Shown: positions 46,508 to 55,755, counted from the first letter of the stretch. The stretch is 64,000 bases of DNA from Vibrio sp. CB1-14 (GCF_040412085.2 NZ_CP115921.1:1426001-1490000); one strand, 5' to 3'. The notes: generated by a model from the letters alone, not told the origin. Numbers and translations: made by a program.

Positions 46508-47179
46508 ATGTCAGATTTCAAAGTCATGGAAATTAAAGAGAGTGTGTTTGACAACAATGATCGTCAAGCCGATTTGTTAAGAGACTCTCTAAAAGAACGC
46601 AAGCTGTTTCTTCTCAACCTAATGTCGTCCCCAGGCTCCGGTAAAACCACGACCTTAGTTCGTACGTTAGAGCATATCAAACACAACATTCGTGTTGGCG
46701 TAATGGAAGCGGATATCGACTCGGATGTTGATGCTCAAACTATTGCTAAGCAAGGCGTCAAAGTAATCCAGCTTCATACTGGCGGCATGTGTCACTTAGA
46801 CGCTGATATGACCGCACAGGGGTTGGAGGGACTACAAGCCAATGAACTCGACTTGGTCATACTAGAGAATGTAGGCAACCTAGTTTGTCCCGCTGAGTTT
46901 GACACTGGGGCAGTAAAAAACGCGATGATTTTGAGCGTACCAGAAGGAGACGATAAGCCTCTTAAATACCCGCTGATGTTCTCTATCTGTGATGTGTTTC
47001 TGATCAATAAAATCGATACTTTAGAGTACTTTGACTTCGATTTAGACGCTGTCATAGAGCGCGCTAAAGCACTTAATCCTGAGATTGAAATCTTTGCTAT
47101 TTCTGCTAAAACTGGCGCAGGGATAGCGGATTGGACAGGGTGGTTACGTCAGCAAGTGAGTGATTGGAATGCTAACTAA
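46508..47179 (+). CDS. hypB: HypB, nickel-insertion GTPase
   Basis: 223 residues. Walker A SSPGSGKT (41-48), then GVMEADIDSDVDAQTI and the metal site GGMCHLDA (Cys96, His97), G-domain INKID and the C-terminal AISAKTGAGI. The N-terminal His-rich nickel store found in some HypBs is absent. HypB hydrolyses GTP and hands nickel with HypA to [NiFe] hydrogenase, but no hydrogenase is encoded here. ATG at 46508 is taken rather than GTG at 46505 because of the spacing from AGGGG. Confidence 0.92.
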   Translation: MSDFKVMEIKESVFDNNDRQADLLRDSLKERKLFLLNLMSSPGSGKTTTLVRTLEHIKHNIRVGVMEADIDSDVDAQTIAKQGVKVIQLHTGGMCHLDADMTAQGLEGLQANELDLVILENVGNLVCPAEFDTGAVKNAMILSVPEGDDKPLKYPLMFSICDVFLINKIDTLEYFDFDLDAVIERAKALNPEIEIFAISAKTGAGIADWTGWLRQQVSDWNAN

Positions 47180-47190
47180 GGGGCGAGGCG

Positions 47191-49893
47191 ATGGAACAGG
47201 TAGTAAAGCAGAAGGTAATCTCATACGCGAATAAGATCAGTATGGTCAAAGATGGCTCGAAACGCGCTGTGACAGCATCGGATCCTGAGTACCGAATTTT
47301 TGAACCCATAATGAGTGAGGCGATGGCTGAGGTGGGACTGGCACTGGAGTTAAAACAGCCATTGAGCGCGGAAGAAGTTGCCAACAAATGTGGAAAGTCT
47401 GTCGAAGAAACGGAGATTCTACTTTGGGATCTGGCGGTTATAGGCGCTGCATTTGTCAATAACATCGATGGCGTAGATAAGTACTGGCATGATGTGTGGG
47501 TACCGGGCCATATGGAGATGGTGGTCAATAACAAAGCTCTTATTGAGCAACATCCACAGCTTGGCAAAGCGTTTGATGACTTTGGTAAGAAGCGCGGTCC
47601 TATGGCCGCAGGTAATGTTCCGATTGGTAAAGGGCCGATGCGGGTTATTCCCATCGAAACCGCGATTGACGGAGATACTAGGAGCGCTTCTTATGAAGAG
47701 GTGTCGAAATACCTAGATGACAACCACGTGTTCTCGCTGTCAGATTGTGCATGTCGAGCATCACGTGAAGCTCAAGGTGAGGGTTGCGGGCATATCAAAG
47801 ACGACATTTGTATCCAGATGGGGCATGCCGCCGAGTACTACATTCGCACTGGCAGAGGCAAAGAAATCTCCCGAGATGAAGCCAAGGCGGTACTGCGTAA
47901 AGCCGAAGACAATGGCTTGATGCACCAAATCCCAAACTTTGACGGCTCCGGAGAAACCCACGCCATCTGCAACTGTTGTGGATGTGGCTGTTTTGCTTTG
48001 CGGTTGGCAGAGCAGTGGCAAAACCCCGACATGATCCGCTCTAACTATGTGGTGAAGATTGATGAGACCAAATGTGTGGCGTGCGGAGAGTGTGTCGAGA
48101 CCTGCCCAACTAACGCGCTTAGACTGGGGCAGAAGCTTTGTGCCACGCAGCCAAAAATTAGGAAAGACCGAGAACTTCCATACACCAATGAGTGGGGAGA
48201 CGATAAGTTTAATCCCGACTATCGTGTGAATCGTCAGGTCGCCAATGACGATGGCTCTGCGCCGTGTAAAGCGGGTTGTCCAGCTCATATCGGTATACAG
48301 GGCTACATTAAATTAGCGTCGCAAGGCAGATATATTGAAGCTCTCGAGCTGATCAAGCAAGAAAACCCCCTGCCAGCGGTGTGTGGCCGTATTTGCCCAC
48401 GCAATTGTGAGTCTGAATGTACTCGCGGAGATATTGATGATCCCGTTGCCATCGACGATATTAAAAAATTTATCGCGCAGCAAGACTTAGACTCAGACAC
48501 TCGTTATATCCCAACTAAGCGCCATAACTACACCGATAAGAAAATCGCCGTAGTAGGCAGCGGCCCTGCTGGTTTGTCATGTGCGTATTTCCTAGCGGTT
48601 GAAGGCTATAGTGTGACCGTATTTGAGAAGCAGCCTGTCTTGGGTGGCATGCTAACGCTTGGGATCCCTTCTTATCGCTTAGAGAAGAATGTGATTGAGG
48701 CGGAAATCGATGTACTCAGGGAGCTAGGCGTAGAGTTTCGCACTGGTGTCGACATTGGGCACTCGGTCACGCTGGAACAGTTGCGTCAGCAAGGCTATCG
48801 CGCGTTCTATTTAGCGATTGGTGCCCAAAAAGGCAAAGCGTTGCCAATTGATGGAGCCAATGCGAAAGGCGTGATGACGGGCGTCGAGTTTCTGCGAGAT
48901 ATCAATCTTGGTCATCCTTCGACAATTGCAGGCAAAGTTGTGGTTATTGGCGGCGGGAATGTCGCAATTGATGTTGCGCGAACGGCAGTGAGAACAGAAG
49001 TCGAAGACGTTGCGATGTACTGCTTGGAAAGTCGAGTAACAATGCCCGCTCATGGAGAGGAAATCACTGACGCACTGGACGAAGGCATCACAATCAACAA
49101 CGGTTGGGGGCCGTCACGTATTGTGAGCGAAGAAGGTAAGGTCACTGGCGTGGTATTCAAACGCTGTTTGTCGGTGATGGATGCTGAAGGGCGATTTACC
49201 CCTGTGTTTGACGATAGCGAAGTTCGCTATGTGAAAGCGGATCGTGTTTTGATTTCCGTCGGACAGGCCATTGACTGGGGCGAGTTATTGAACGGTAGTG
49301 ATGTTTCAGTTGCGCCAAATCAACAAGTGCTGGCTGATGAGGTGACCTACCAAACGGCACAGCCAGATATTTTTGTCGGTGGTGATGCGTTAACGGGCCC
49401 AAGGTTTGCCATTGATGCGATTGCACAAGGGAAAGAGGGAGCGATCTCCATTCATCGTTATGTTCAACCTGGTCAAAGTCTTCGTCTTGGCAGGTTAGAG
49501 CGAGCTTACACCCCATTTGATAAGTCGAATGTTCAATTGGCTGGCTATGACATGGCGCCTCGTCAAACTTTGCACCATGTCGACGGTGCTCAGTCTCGAA
49601 ATACGTTCCGTGATTTGCGTGGCAACCTGACGCCTGAACAGGTGCAAAAAGAGGCAGAGCGTTGTTTAGGCTGTGGTGTAGTGACTGCGGATGATTTCAT
49701 GTGTGTAGGCTGCGGCTCTTGTACAACCAAGTGTAAGTTTGGCGCTATCTCTTTGGTGAGAGCTTATGATGCTGAGGGAAGCGAACTGCGAGATGCACGT
49801 AAGCAAATTATCAAGTACGCCATCAAGCGCAAAGTGAAAGTGACTATGTATAAGCCAATCAAAAGAATCAAATCATTGATGCCGATTGGGTAG
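47191..49893 (+). CDS. Multi-domain Fe-S/FAD oxidoreductase fused to GltD-like module
   Basis: 900 residues, built from parts usually seen as separate proteins. (1) About 50-90: a winged-helix-like segment. (2) About 183-270: a Cys-rich module with CACR, a distant Cys pair (C199, C207) and CNCCGCGC (260-267). (3) A [4Fe-4S] ferredoxin motif C295xxCxxCxxxC305. (4) About 355-415: the N-terminal Cys region of glutamate-synthase small subunits (C359, C363, C398, C402, C406, C410). (5) About 450-770: FAD/NAD(P) domains with GSGPAG (456-461) and IGGGNVAIDVARTA. (6) A C-terminal double Cys cluster CLGCG...CVGCGSCTTKC (about 845-870). It should move electrons between NAD(P)H and an Fe-S acceptor in the cytosol. 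The substrate is unknown. It lies between hypB and hypA, so a link to nickel enzyme maturation or to a nickel-dependent redox step is inferred. Confidence 0.8.
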   Translation: MEQVVKQKVISYANKISMVKDGSKRAVTASDPEYRIFEPIMSEAMAEVGLALELKQPLSAEEVANKCGKSVEETEILLWDLAVIGAAFVNNIDGVDKYWHDVWVPGHMEMVVNNKALIEQHPQLGKAFDDFGKKRGPMAAGNVPIGKGPMRVIPIETAIDGDTRSASYEEVSKYLDDNHVFSLSDCACRASREAQGEGCGHIKDDICIQMGHAAEYYIRTGRGKEISRDEAKAVLRKAEDNGLMHQIPNFDGSGETHAICNCCGCGCFALRLAEQWQNPDMIRSNYVVKIDETKCVACGECVETCPTNALRLGQKLCATQPKIRKDRELPYTNEWGDDKFNPDYRVNRQVANDDGSAPCKAGCPAHIGIQGYIKLASQGRYIEALELIKQENPLPAVCGRICPRNCESECTRGDIDDPVAIDDIKKFIAQQDLDSDTRYIPTKRHNYTDKKIAVVGSGPAGLSCAYFLAVEGYSVTVFEKQPVLGGMLTLGIPSYRLEKNVIEAEIDVLRELGVEFRTGVDIGHSVTLEQLRQQGYRAFYLAIGAQKGKALPIDGANAKGVMTGVEFLRDINLGHPSTIAGKVVVIGGGNVAIDVARTAVRTEVEDVAMYCLESRVTMPAHGEEITDALDEGITINNGWGPSRIVSEEGKVTGVVFKRCLSVMDAEGRFTPVFDDSEVRYVKADRVLISVGQAIDWGELLNGSDVSVAPNQQVLADEVTYQTAQPDIFVGGDALTGPRFAIDAIAQGKEGAISIHRYVQPGQSLRLGRLERAYTPFDKSNVQLAGYDMAPRQTLHHVDGAQSRNTFRDLRGNLTPEQVQKEAERCLGCGVVTADDFMCVGCGSCTTKCKFGAISLVRAYDAEGSELRDARKQIIKYAIKRKVKVTMYKPIKRIKSLMPIG

Positions 49894-49950
49894 TCTAGCT
49901 AAGTTAATTTTGCTGGCAGTCGAGAGGTTGCCAGCTAATAAGGAGTTGTT

Positions 49951-50292
49951 ATGCATGAACTAGGTGTCGTCATTGAAGTAGTGAAAACGGTGCAGCGCTT
50001 TGCTAAGCAGCATCAGGTTACTACCGTAGATACCATAGTGCTGCAAATTGGTGAGCTATCATCGATGATTCCCAAGTACGTGGAGGCGTGTTATCCCGTC
50101 GCCGTGGACGGCACCGAGCTGGAACAGACCAAATTAGACATTGAGATCATTGAAGCGAATGCGCGCTGCAGGGATTGTGGGCAGGTTTTTGCTGTATTGA
50201 AAAATCATTCCATTTGCCCGGAATGTCGGAGTAAAGAGTGGGGACTACTATCCGGTAAGGAGTTCAATATTAAACAAATATTGGCGTGTTGA
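49951..50292 (+). CDS. hypA: HypA, nickel metallochaperone
   Basis: 113 residues, the usual length. It begins MHELG, giving the Ni-binding His2 conserved in all HypA, and has the structural zinc site CRDCG...CPECR. The strand LQIGELSSMIP is also typical. It partners HypB in delivering nickel. A good AAGGAG precedes the ATG. It follows the 900-residue gene by 57 bases on the same strand. Confidence 0.93.
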   Translation: MHELGVVIEVVKTVQRFAKQHQVTTVDTIVLQIGELSSMIPKYVEACYPVAVDGTELEQTKLDIEIIEANARCRDCGQVFAVLKNHSICPECRSKEWGLLSGKEFNIKQILAC

Positions 50293-50347
50293 GAGAGGTG
50301 GTGGTACAAAATAGCAGCGTAACAAAATGACGATGTAAGGGAGTACC

Positions 50348-50644
50348 ATGTCAAAAACGATCCTTAAAGGTCATATCGAGGTGCCGGAAGATGAGCTTTC
50401 GGTCGTGATAGAAGTGCTGCACAAACACAGAGCGCTGACCTATGCTGAACCTGGCTGTTTAGTGTTTACGGTAGAGCAGGATGTTAAACAACCAACTCGA
50501 TTCAGTGTTTACGAAGAGTTCGTAGACAAAGCCGCATTTGAGCATCACCAAGCCCGCGTTGCTGACTCTGATTGGGGACGAGTGACGGGGAACGTAAAGC
50601 GTTTCTATGAAGTAATCACTGATGAAGAATTTGAGCCAGTGTGA
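50348..50644 (+). CDS. Antibiotic-biosynthesis-monooxygenase (ABM) fold protein
   Basis: 98 residues with the ferredoxin-like ABM fold pattern: an N-terminal strand with LKGHIEVPEDE, a helix, EPGCLVFTVEQDVKQPTRFSVYEEFVDKAAFEHHQ, and a C-terminal strand. Close relatives include YgiN-like quinol monooxygenases; catalytic activity cannot be shown from sequence. It lies 55 bases after hypA and probably belongs to the same transcript. Its 3' end overlaps the convergent HMG-CoA lyase gene by 29 bases. Confidence 0.8.
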   Translation: MSKTILKGHIEVPEDELSVVIEVLHKHRALTYAEPGCLVFTVEQDVKQPTRFSVYEEFVDKAAFEHHQARVADSDWGRVTGNVKRFYEVITDEEFEPV

Positions 50645-51521
50645 TTTTTGATTGAGGCACTCTGTTGAGTGCTTTACATATAGCGCTTGATGCCTGAACA
50701 AGTGTATTTAAATCAACACTAGTATCAATGCCTAATCCATGGCAGAGGTATATCACATCTTCTGTCGCGATATTACCACTAGCACCCGGTGCATAGGGGC
50801 AACCTCCCAAACCAGCAATGCTACTATCAATGGTGTCAATCCCCATAGTCAGCGCCTGATAGATATTAGCAAGGGCTTGGCCATAAGTATCGTGAAAATG
50901 AACGGCGAGATCAGATAGAGAGACACGAGCAGAAACGGCTTCTATCATGTTCGCGATACGCAGCGGTGTACCTGAACCGATGGTGTCACCCAGCGATATT
51001 TGGTAGCAGCCCAAGTCGTACATGGCTTTGGCTATATCTGCAACCATGTTTGGGGAGGTTGCGCCTTCATAAGGACAATCGGCTACACAAGATAGGTAGC
51101 CACGCACTTTGATATTGTGCTGTTGAGCTAACGCGATAACAGGTTCAAAACGTGCCAAGCTTTCGGCGATAGAGCAATGAATGTTGTTTTGGCTAAAGGA
51201 CTCTGAGGCAGAGGCAAATACTGCAATTTCGTCCGCCCTTGCTTCTAATGCTGCTTCTAGCCCTCTAACATTGGGAGTGAGAGCAGAATAGATGATACCG
51301 GGCCGACGTTGAATGTTTGAGAACACTCTATCTGAATCGGCCATTTGCGGAACACGTTTGGGCGAAACAAAGGCACCAGCCTCGATATAGCGAAGGCCTG
51401 ATTGTGATAGCGAATCAATAAGGGAGACCTTAGCCTCTAGCGAGACTTTGGGTTCATTTTGAAGGCCGTCTCTTGCGCCAACTTCGACAATGTTAACGGA
51501 CTCTGGCAGCGTCATTTTCAT
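50616..51521 (-). CDS. liuE: Hydroxymethylglutaryl-CoA lyase
   Basis: 301 residues. Signature blocks: EVGARDGLQNEP, YIEAGAFVSPKRVPQMAD, the catalytic-loop GGCPYAPGASGN and HFHDTYGQALAN with metal-binding His. It cleaves HMG-CoA to acetyl-CoA and acetoacetate, the last step of leucine breakdown. It is the last gene of the liu operon. Its ATG overlaps the stop of a 7-codon mini-ORF, described separately. LiuD is absent upstream. Confidence 0.93.
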   Translation of the reverse strand: MKMTLPESVNIVEVGARDGLQNEPKVSLEAKVSLIDSLSQSGLRYIEAGAFVSPKRVPQMADSDRVFSNIQRRPGIIYSALTPNVRGLEAALEARADEIAVFASASESFSQNNIHCSIAESLARFEPVIALAQQHNIKVRGYLSCVADCPYEGATSPNMVADIAKAMYDLGCYQISLGDTIGSGTPLRIANMIEAVSARVSLSDLAVHFHDTYGQALANIYQALTMGIDTIDSSIAGLGGCPYAPGASGNIATEDVIYLCHGLGIDTSVDLNTLVQASSAICKALNRVPQSKITLAQILHQ

Positions 51522-51541
51522 GGTTCATCTACCTTTTTCAT
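51518..51541 (-). other. 7-codon mini-ORF at the position of the missing liuD
   Basis: On the minus strand, ATG AAA AAG GTA GAT GAA CCA TGA. Its ATG overlaps the liuC stop (ATGA) and its TGA overlaps the liuE start (ATGA). The sequence GGTAGATGARCCATGAAAA occurs twice in tandem across the junction. Confidence 0.6.
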
Positions 51542-52335
51542 GGCTCATCTACCGTAGCACTCCAATCAGGCGGTACTTTGTCAAAAAAGGCATTGAGACC
51601 ATGTTGACCCTGGACTGAGACTCGCGCATTGGCTATCACCGCCGCTGTTTGGTGAATAAGCGACGGATCAATCGCAGTAGTACATTGCCGGATTAGCGCC
51701 TTAGTGTCACGAATGGCATTCGGGCTGTTAGCAAGTACACTGTTGATGAGCTGAACTAGTACTTGCTTTTGCTCATTGATGTCACAGATTTGGTGGTAAA
51801 GCCCTAACTCTAGTGAGGTTTGAGCCGATATCTTTTCTGCGCTTAACATATAGCGACGAGCAGCTCGCGCGCCAATCGCGCGGATAGCGTAAGGCGCGAT
51901 GGTCGCTGGCACTAAGCCAAGTTTTACTTCACTAAAACAGGCGATACTTAAAGGCTCGGCAATAACAATATCGCAACAGCAGATAAGACCTAATGCACCG
52001 CCAAAAGCGCACCCTTGTACCGCTGCAATGGTTGGAATCGGCAGTTCATCGAGCGTAGACATCAATAAGGCAAGCTGCTCGGCATCGGCAAGGTTGTCCT
52101 TATAGCTGCACTTGGCCATTGATTTCATCCAATTGAGATCCGCACCTGCAGAGAAGTGTTTGCCTTTGCCTCTTAGTACTAGGCAGCGTACAGACGGGTT
52201 TTCTTGAATCGAATGCAATGCTCCGATCAGCGCTTGGATGGTCTCCGAAGAAAACGCGTTGCCCTTTTCTGGGCGATTGAGCGTTATTGAGGCTACGCCC
52301 AAGTCAGTAACGTTCACTATTAGCTGTTCGCTCAT
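51538..52335 (-). CDS. liuC: Methylglutaconyl-CoA hydratase (crotonase family)
   Basis: 265 residues of the crotonase fold. The CoA-binding/oxyanion loops HFSAGADLNWM and VQGCAFGGALGLICCCDIVIAE are present, with the catalytic region EVKLGLVPATIAPYAIRAIG. It hydrates 3-methylglutaconyl-CoA to HMG-CoA. It sits between liuB and the liuE junction in one operon with gaps of 9 to 16 bases. The protein ends VDEP at a TGA shared with the mini-ORF start. Confidence 0.9.
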   Translation of the reverse strand: MSEQLIVNVTDLGVASITLNRPEKGNAFSSETIQALIGALHSIQENPSVRCLVLRGKGKHFSAGADLNWMKSMAKCSYKDNLADAEQLALLMSTLDELPIPTIAAVQGCAFGGALGLICCCDIVIAEPLSIACFSEVKLGLVPATIAPYAIRAIGARAARRYMLSAEKISAQTSLELGLYHQICDINEQKQVLVQLINSVLANSPNAIRDTKALIRQCTTAIDPSLIHQTAAVIANARVSVQGQHGLNAFFDKVPPDWSATVDEP

Positions 52336-52344
52336 CGTGTTGCC

Positions 52345-53949
52345 TCACATTCTGAAGATACCAAACTCGCTGTCAGGTATTGGTGCGTTCAACGCGGCGT
52401 TTAGCGCTTGGCTGAGAACATGTCGCGTCTGTTTTGGGTCAATAATGCCATCATCCCAAAGTCTTGCGCTGGCATAGTAGGGACTACCTTCGCGCTCATA
52501 ATTGTCAACGATGTTCCGTTTGAATGCCTGCTCTTGAGCGAGATCCCATTCGATCCCTTGGCGCTGCTTAACATCGTGCTTCACTTGAGCCAACACGTTA
52601 GCCGCTTGCATACCACCCATTACCGAGATGCGAGCATTCGGCCAGATCCACATCATAGTGGGATCGTAAGCTCGGCCGCACATGCCATAGTTGCCAGCAC
52701 CATAGGAGCCACCAATAATCACGGTGAACTTGGGAACATCTGCGCAGGATACTGCCATAACAAGCTTCGCTCCATGCTTGGCAATGCCACCTTCTTCAGC
52801 TTGTTTGCCCACCATAAATCCAGTGATGTTTTGTAGAAACACCAGCGGGATCTTTCGTTTCGCACACAGCTCAACAAAGTGCGCGCCTTTTTGTGCTGAC
52901 TCAGAAAACAAAATACCGTTGTTGGCAACAATACCAATAAGCCTCCCGTCAATTCGCGCAAACCCGCAAACAAGCGTGGTACCAAACAGTGCCTTAAATT
53001 CATCAAAATCTGAGTCATCAACAAGTCGTGCGATTACCTCGCGAACATCAAACGAAAGACGCAAATCACGGTTGACGATGCCATACAGTTCTTCAGTATC
53101 GTATTTCGGTAAAGTCGCTTGGTGTGACTCTTGTGATGGAAACAGCTGACCGGTATTCGAGATGGCTTGTCTCGCGATCTCTAAAGCTTGGTGCTCATTA
53201 TCAGCATAGTAATCGGCAACACCGGATTTCTTACAGTGTACATCGGCACCACCAAGGGCTTCTTCTGACACTTGTTCGCCTGTCGCAGCCTTTACCAATG
53301 GGGGGCCAGCTAGGAAGATAGTACTTTGCTGTTTGACCATAATGGCGACATCAGCCATAGCAGGAACATAAGCGCCGCCAGCAGTGCAAAGTCCGAGCAC
53401 AACGGCGATTTGGGGAATACCTTTGGCGGACATACGTGCTTGATTAAAGAAGATACGCCCAAAGTGCTCCTTATCAGGAAAGACTTCAGCTTGATGCGGG
53501 AGATTAGCTCCGCCAGAGTCTACCAAATAGACGCAGGGCAGTTGGCATTTAGCGGCTATCTCTTGGGCTCTGAGGTGCTTTTTAACCGTCAGCGGATAAT
53601 AGGTACCGCCTTTTACGGAAGGATCGTTAGCGATCACCATGCAGAGTATACCGCTGACTTTGCCAATCCCAGCGACAACGCCAGCGCAATGAATCGCCTC
53701 ATCGTACACTTCCCAAGCGGCAAATTGGCCGACTTCGAGAAACTCTGAATCATGGTCGAGTAGGGAGGTAATACGTTCACGCACGGGAAGCTTACCTTTT
53801 TTTCTTTGGTGTTCGATGGCCTTTTCTCCGCCGCCCTGTTTGATTTGTGCAACTCTCGTTTCCATCTCTTCGACAAGCGTGTTCATTGCCCCCATATTGT
53901 CATGATAGAGTTCAGAGTCGCGTTTAATCTTAGTGACTATCTGTGGCAT
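52345..53949 (-). CDS. liuB: Methylcrotonyl-CoA carboxylase, carboxyltransferase (beta) subunit
   Basis: 534 residues of the acyl-CoA carboxyltransferase fold. The oxyanion and acyl-CoA loops [18 protein letters not shown] and [18 protein letters not shown], and the biotin-binding C-terminal half with [24 protein letters not shown] and [19 protein letters not shown], are all present. It transfers carboxyl from biotin to 3-methylcrotonyl-CoA. It needs the biotin-carboxylase/biotin-carrier subunit (LiuD), which is not in this operon. AAGGAG precedes the ATG. Confidence 0.94.
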   Translation of the reverse strand: MPQIVTKIKRDSELYHDNMGAMNTLVEEMETRVAQIKQGGGEKAIEHQRKKGKLPVRERITSLLDHDSEFLEVGQFAAWEVYDEAIHCAGVVAGIGKVSGILCMVIANDPSVKGGTYYPLTVKKHLRAQEIAAKCQLPCVYLVDSGGANLPHQAEVFPDKEHFGRIFFNQARMSAKGIPQIAVVLGLCTAGGAYVPAMADVAIMVKQQSTIFLAGPPLVKAATGEQVSEEALGGADVHCKKSGVADYYADNEHQALEIARQAISNTGQLFPSQESHQATLPKYDTEELYGIVNRDLRLSFDVREVIARLVDDSDFDEFKALFGTTLVCGFARIDGRLIGIVANNGILFSESAQKGAHFVELCAKRKIPLVFLQNITGFMVGKQAEEGGIAKHGAKLVMAVSCADVPKFTVIIGGSYGAGNYGMCGRAYDPTMMWIWPNARISVMGGMQAANVLAQVKHDVKQRQGIEWDLAQEQAFKRNIVDNYEREGSPYYASARLWDDGIIDPKQTRHVLSQALNAALNAPIPDSEFGIFRM

Positions 53950-53958
53950 AAGTGCTCC

Positions 53959-55128
53959 TTATATCGATTCGTCAAACAGTTCACGGCCAATGAGCATGCG
54001 ACGTATTTCTGAAGTGCCCGCACCAATCTCGTAGAGCTTAGCATCTCTAAGTAGACGACCTGCAGGGTAGTCATTGATGTAGCCGTTTCCGCCAAGCAGT
54101 TGAATCGCATCGAGCGCCATTTGGGTAGCGAGTTCTGCGGTGTAGAGAATAACGCCAGCCGAGTCCTTGCGAGTAACATCGCCTCTATCGCAGGCACTAG
54201 CAACAGCATAAAGGTAAGCACGCGCCGCATTACAGCGTGTATACATATCAGCGAGTTTGGCTTGTACTAATTGAAACTCGCCAATGGCCTTGCCAAACTG
54301 CTTACGTTCATGAACATAAGGAACCACTAAATCTAAGCAAGCCTGCATGATCCCGAGTGGGCCAGCCGCGAGTACAACACGCTCGTAATCGAGGCCACTC
54401 ATCAATACTTCAACGCCACGATTGACGTCCCCTAACACGTTCTCAATAGGGACTTTGCAGTCCTGGAATACCAATTCACAGGTGTTTGAGCCGCGCATGC
54501 CGAGCTTATCCATTTTTTGAGCGTGGCTAAATCCATCAAACTGTTTCTCGATAATGAAGGCGGTAATACCATGTTGAGCCGCGTTAGGGTCGGTTTTCGC
54601 GTAGACAACCAACACATCAGCATCGGGACCATTGGTGATCCACATTTTACTGCCATTCAGAATGAAGTGGTCGTCGTAGCGTTCGGCTCTAAGCTGCATG
54701 CTGATGACATCTGAACCAGCGTTGGCTTCACTCATGGCAAGTGCACCGACGTGGGAACCTTCAACCAGCTTAGGCAGATATTTATCCTTTTGAGCCTGAC
54801 TTCCGTTTCGGAAAATTTGATTCACACAGAGGTTGGAATGAGCGCCATAGGAGAGAGCGATGGAAGCGGATGCGCGGCTAATTTCCTCCAGAGCCACTAC
54901 ATGAGCCAAATAGCCCATATCTGCGCCACCATATTGTTCGCTCACTGTTACGCCAAGGAGACCCATATCGCCGAGTTTCGGCCACAGTGGGTTGGGAAAG
55001 GCGTTGTCGTGGTCAATGTCGCTCGCAATTGGAGCGATGCATTCGCGAGCAAACCCGCTTACATGATCACGAAGTAAATTGATGGATTCGTCCAAGCCAA
55101 AGTCCATGGCGCGATAATGAGTGAACAT
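53959..55128 (-). CDS. liuA: Isovaleryl-CoA dehydrogenase
   Basis: 389 residues, the mature isovaleryl-CoA dehydrogenase length. Hallmarks: [76 protein letters not shown] and the C-terminal [22 protein letters not shown]-dependent, it oxidises isovaleryl-CoA to 3-methylcrotonyl-CoA. AGGAGG precedes the ATG, and liuR lies 48 bases upstream on the same strand. Confidence 0.94.
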   Translation of the reverse strand: MFTHYRAMDFGLDESINLLRDHVSGFARECIAPIASDIDHDNAFPNPLWPKLGDMGLLGVTVSEQYGGADMGYLAHVVALEEISRASASIALSYGAHSNLCVNQIFRNGSQAQKDKYLPKLVEGSHVGALAMSEANAGSDVISMQLRAERYDDHFILNGSKMWITNGPDADVLVVYAKTDPNAAQHGITAFIIEKQFDGFSHAQKMDKLGMRGSNTCELVFQDCKVPIENVLGDVNRGVEVLMSGLDYERVVLAAGPLGIMQACLDLVVPYVHERKQFGKAIGEFQLVQAKLADMYTRCNAARAYLYAVASACDRGDVTRKDSAGVILYTAELATQMALDAIQLLGGNGYINDYPAGRLLRDAKLYEIGAGTSEIRRMLIGRELFDESI

Positions 55129-55176
55129 GGTTCCTCCTCATACTGGACATGGACTTAACTTTGGGTACTTACGGAG

Positions 55177-55548
55177 TTACTTCGCTTTAGCGAGTGCTGC
55201 CTCACAGCGTTCGCGCGCCGTTGTTAAGTCTTCCAGTAATGTATTGATGTCGTCGAGCTGGCGTTTGAGTACCGCTTCCTTCTCATCAATGATTTTCAGC
55301 ATTTTGGTTAGCTGGTCATCTTCTTGATGGGTGTCGTACAGCTCGAACAGTTCCCTGATCTCCGCAAGAGAAAAGCCGAGGCGTTTCCCGCGCAGAATTA
55401 GCTTTAAACGTATTTTGTCGCGACGTTGATAGACGCGCATGGTGCCTTTTCGGTCCGGTTGGATCAGCCCCTCATCTTCGTAAAAACGGATACTTCTTGT
55501 GGTGATATCAAATTCTTTTGCCAGTTCACTGATCTTATAGGTGTCCAC
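55177..55548 (-). CDS. liuR: LiuR, MerR-type regulator of branched-chain catabolism
   Basis: 123 residues. MerR winged helix YKISELAKEFDITTRSIRFYEDEGLIQPDRKGTMRVYQRRDKIRLKLILRGKRLGFSLAEIRELFELYD, then a dimerisation coiled coil and a Lys-rich end. LiuR is the known regulator of leucine/isovalerate genes in gammaproteobacteria. It heads the liuABC-E operon and lies divergent to the thiolase operon. The start is GTG with GGAGAG eight bases upstream. Confidence 0.92.
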   Translation of the reverse strand: MDTYKISELAKEFDITTRSIRFYEDEGLIQPDRKGTMRVYQRRDKIRLKLILRGKRLGFSLAEIRELFELYDTHQEDDQLTKMLKIIDEKEAVLKRQLDDINTLLEDLTTARERCEAALAKAK

Positions 55549-55566
55549 GTTACAACTCTCCGGGGG

Positions 55567-55587
55567 CTAGGTTCTAGGGTCTGGGGT
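55567..55587. repeat. Degenerate CTAGGGT heptamer array, three units
   Basis: CTAGGTT, CTAGGGT and CTGGGGT in tandem between liuR and the thiolase operon. Similar heptamer runs are, from memory, common in Vibrio intergenic regions. Confidence 0.55.
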
Positions 55588-55660
55588 CTTAATCCACACA
55601 TGCTCAACCACTGTTGTTCACAATCGCTGTGATTATTGAGTCAGGTTCTAAATTTGTTTC

Positions 55661-55691
55661 TTTACGTTTACGTAAATGTTAGTGCTATGCT
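55661..55691 (+). promoter_or_regulatory. LiuR operator/MerR-type promoter of the ivd operon
   Basis: TTTACG (55661-55666), a 19-base spacer and TATGCT (55686-55691). The long spacer is the MerR-family hallmark. The palindrome TTTACGTAAA (55667-55676) lies in the spacer. It is between divergent liuR and thiolase genes and likely serves both. Confidence 0.65.
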
Positions 55692-55755
55692 TACTAAAAC
55701 GTCAAGCTAATCGTTGAGAACTCCAGTACATCGAGTTCCAAAGAGGAGGGCAAAG

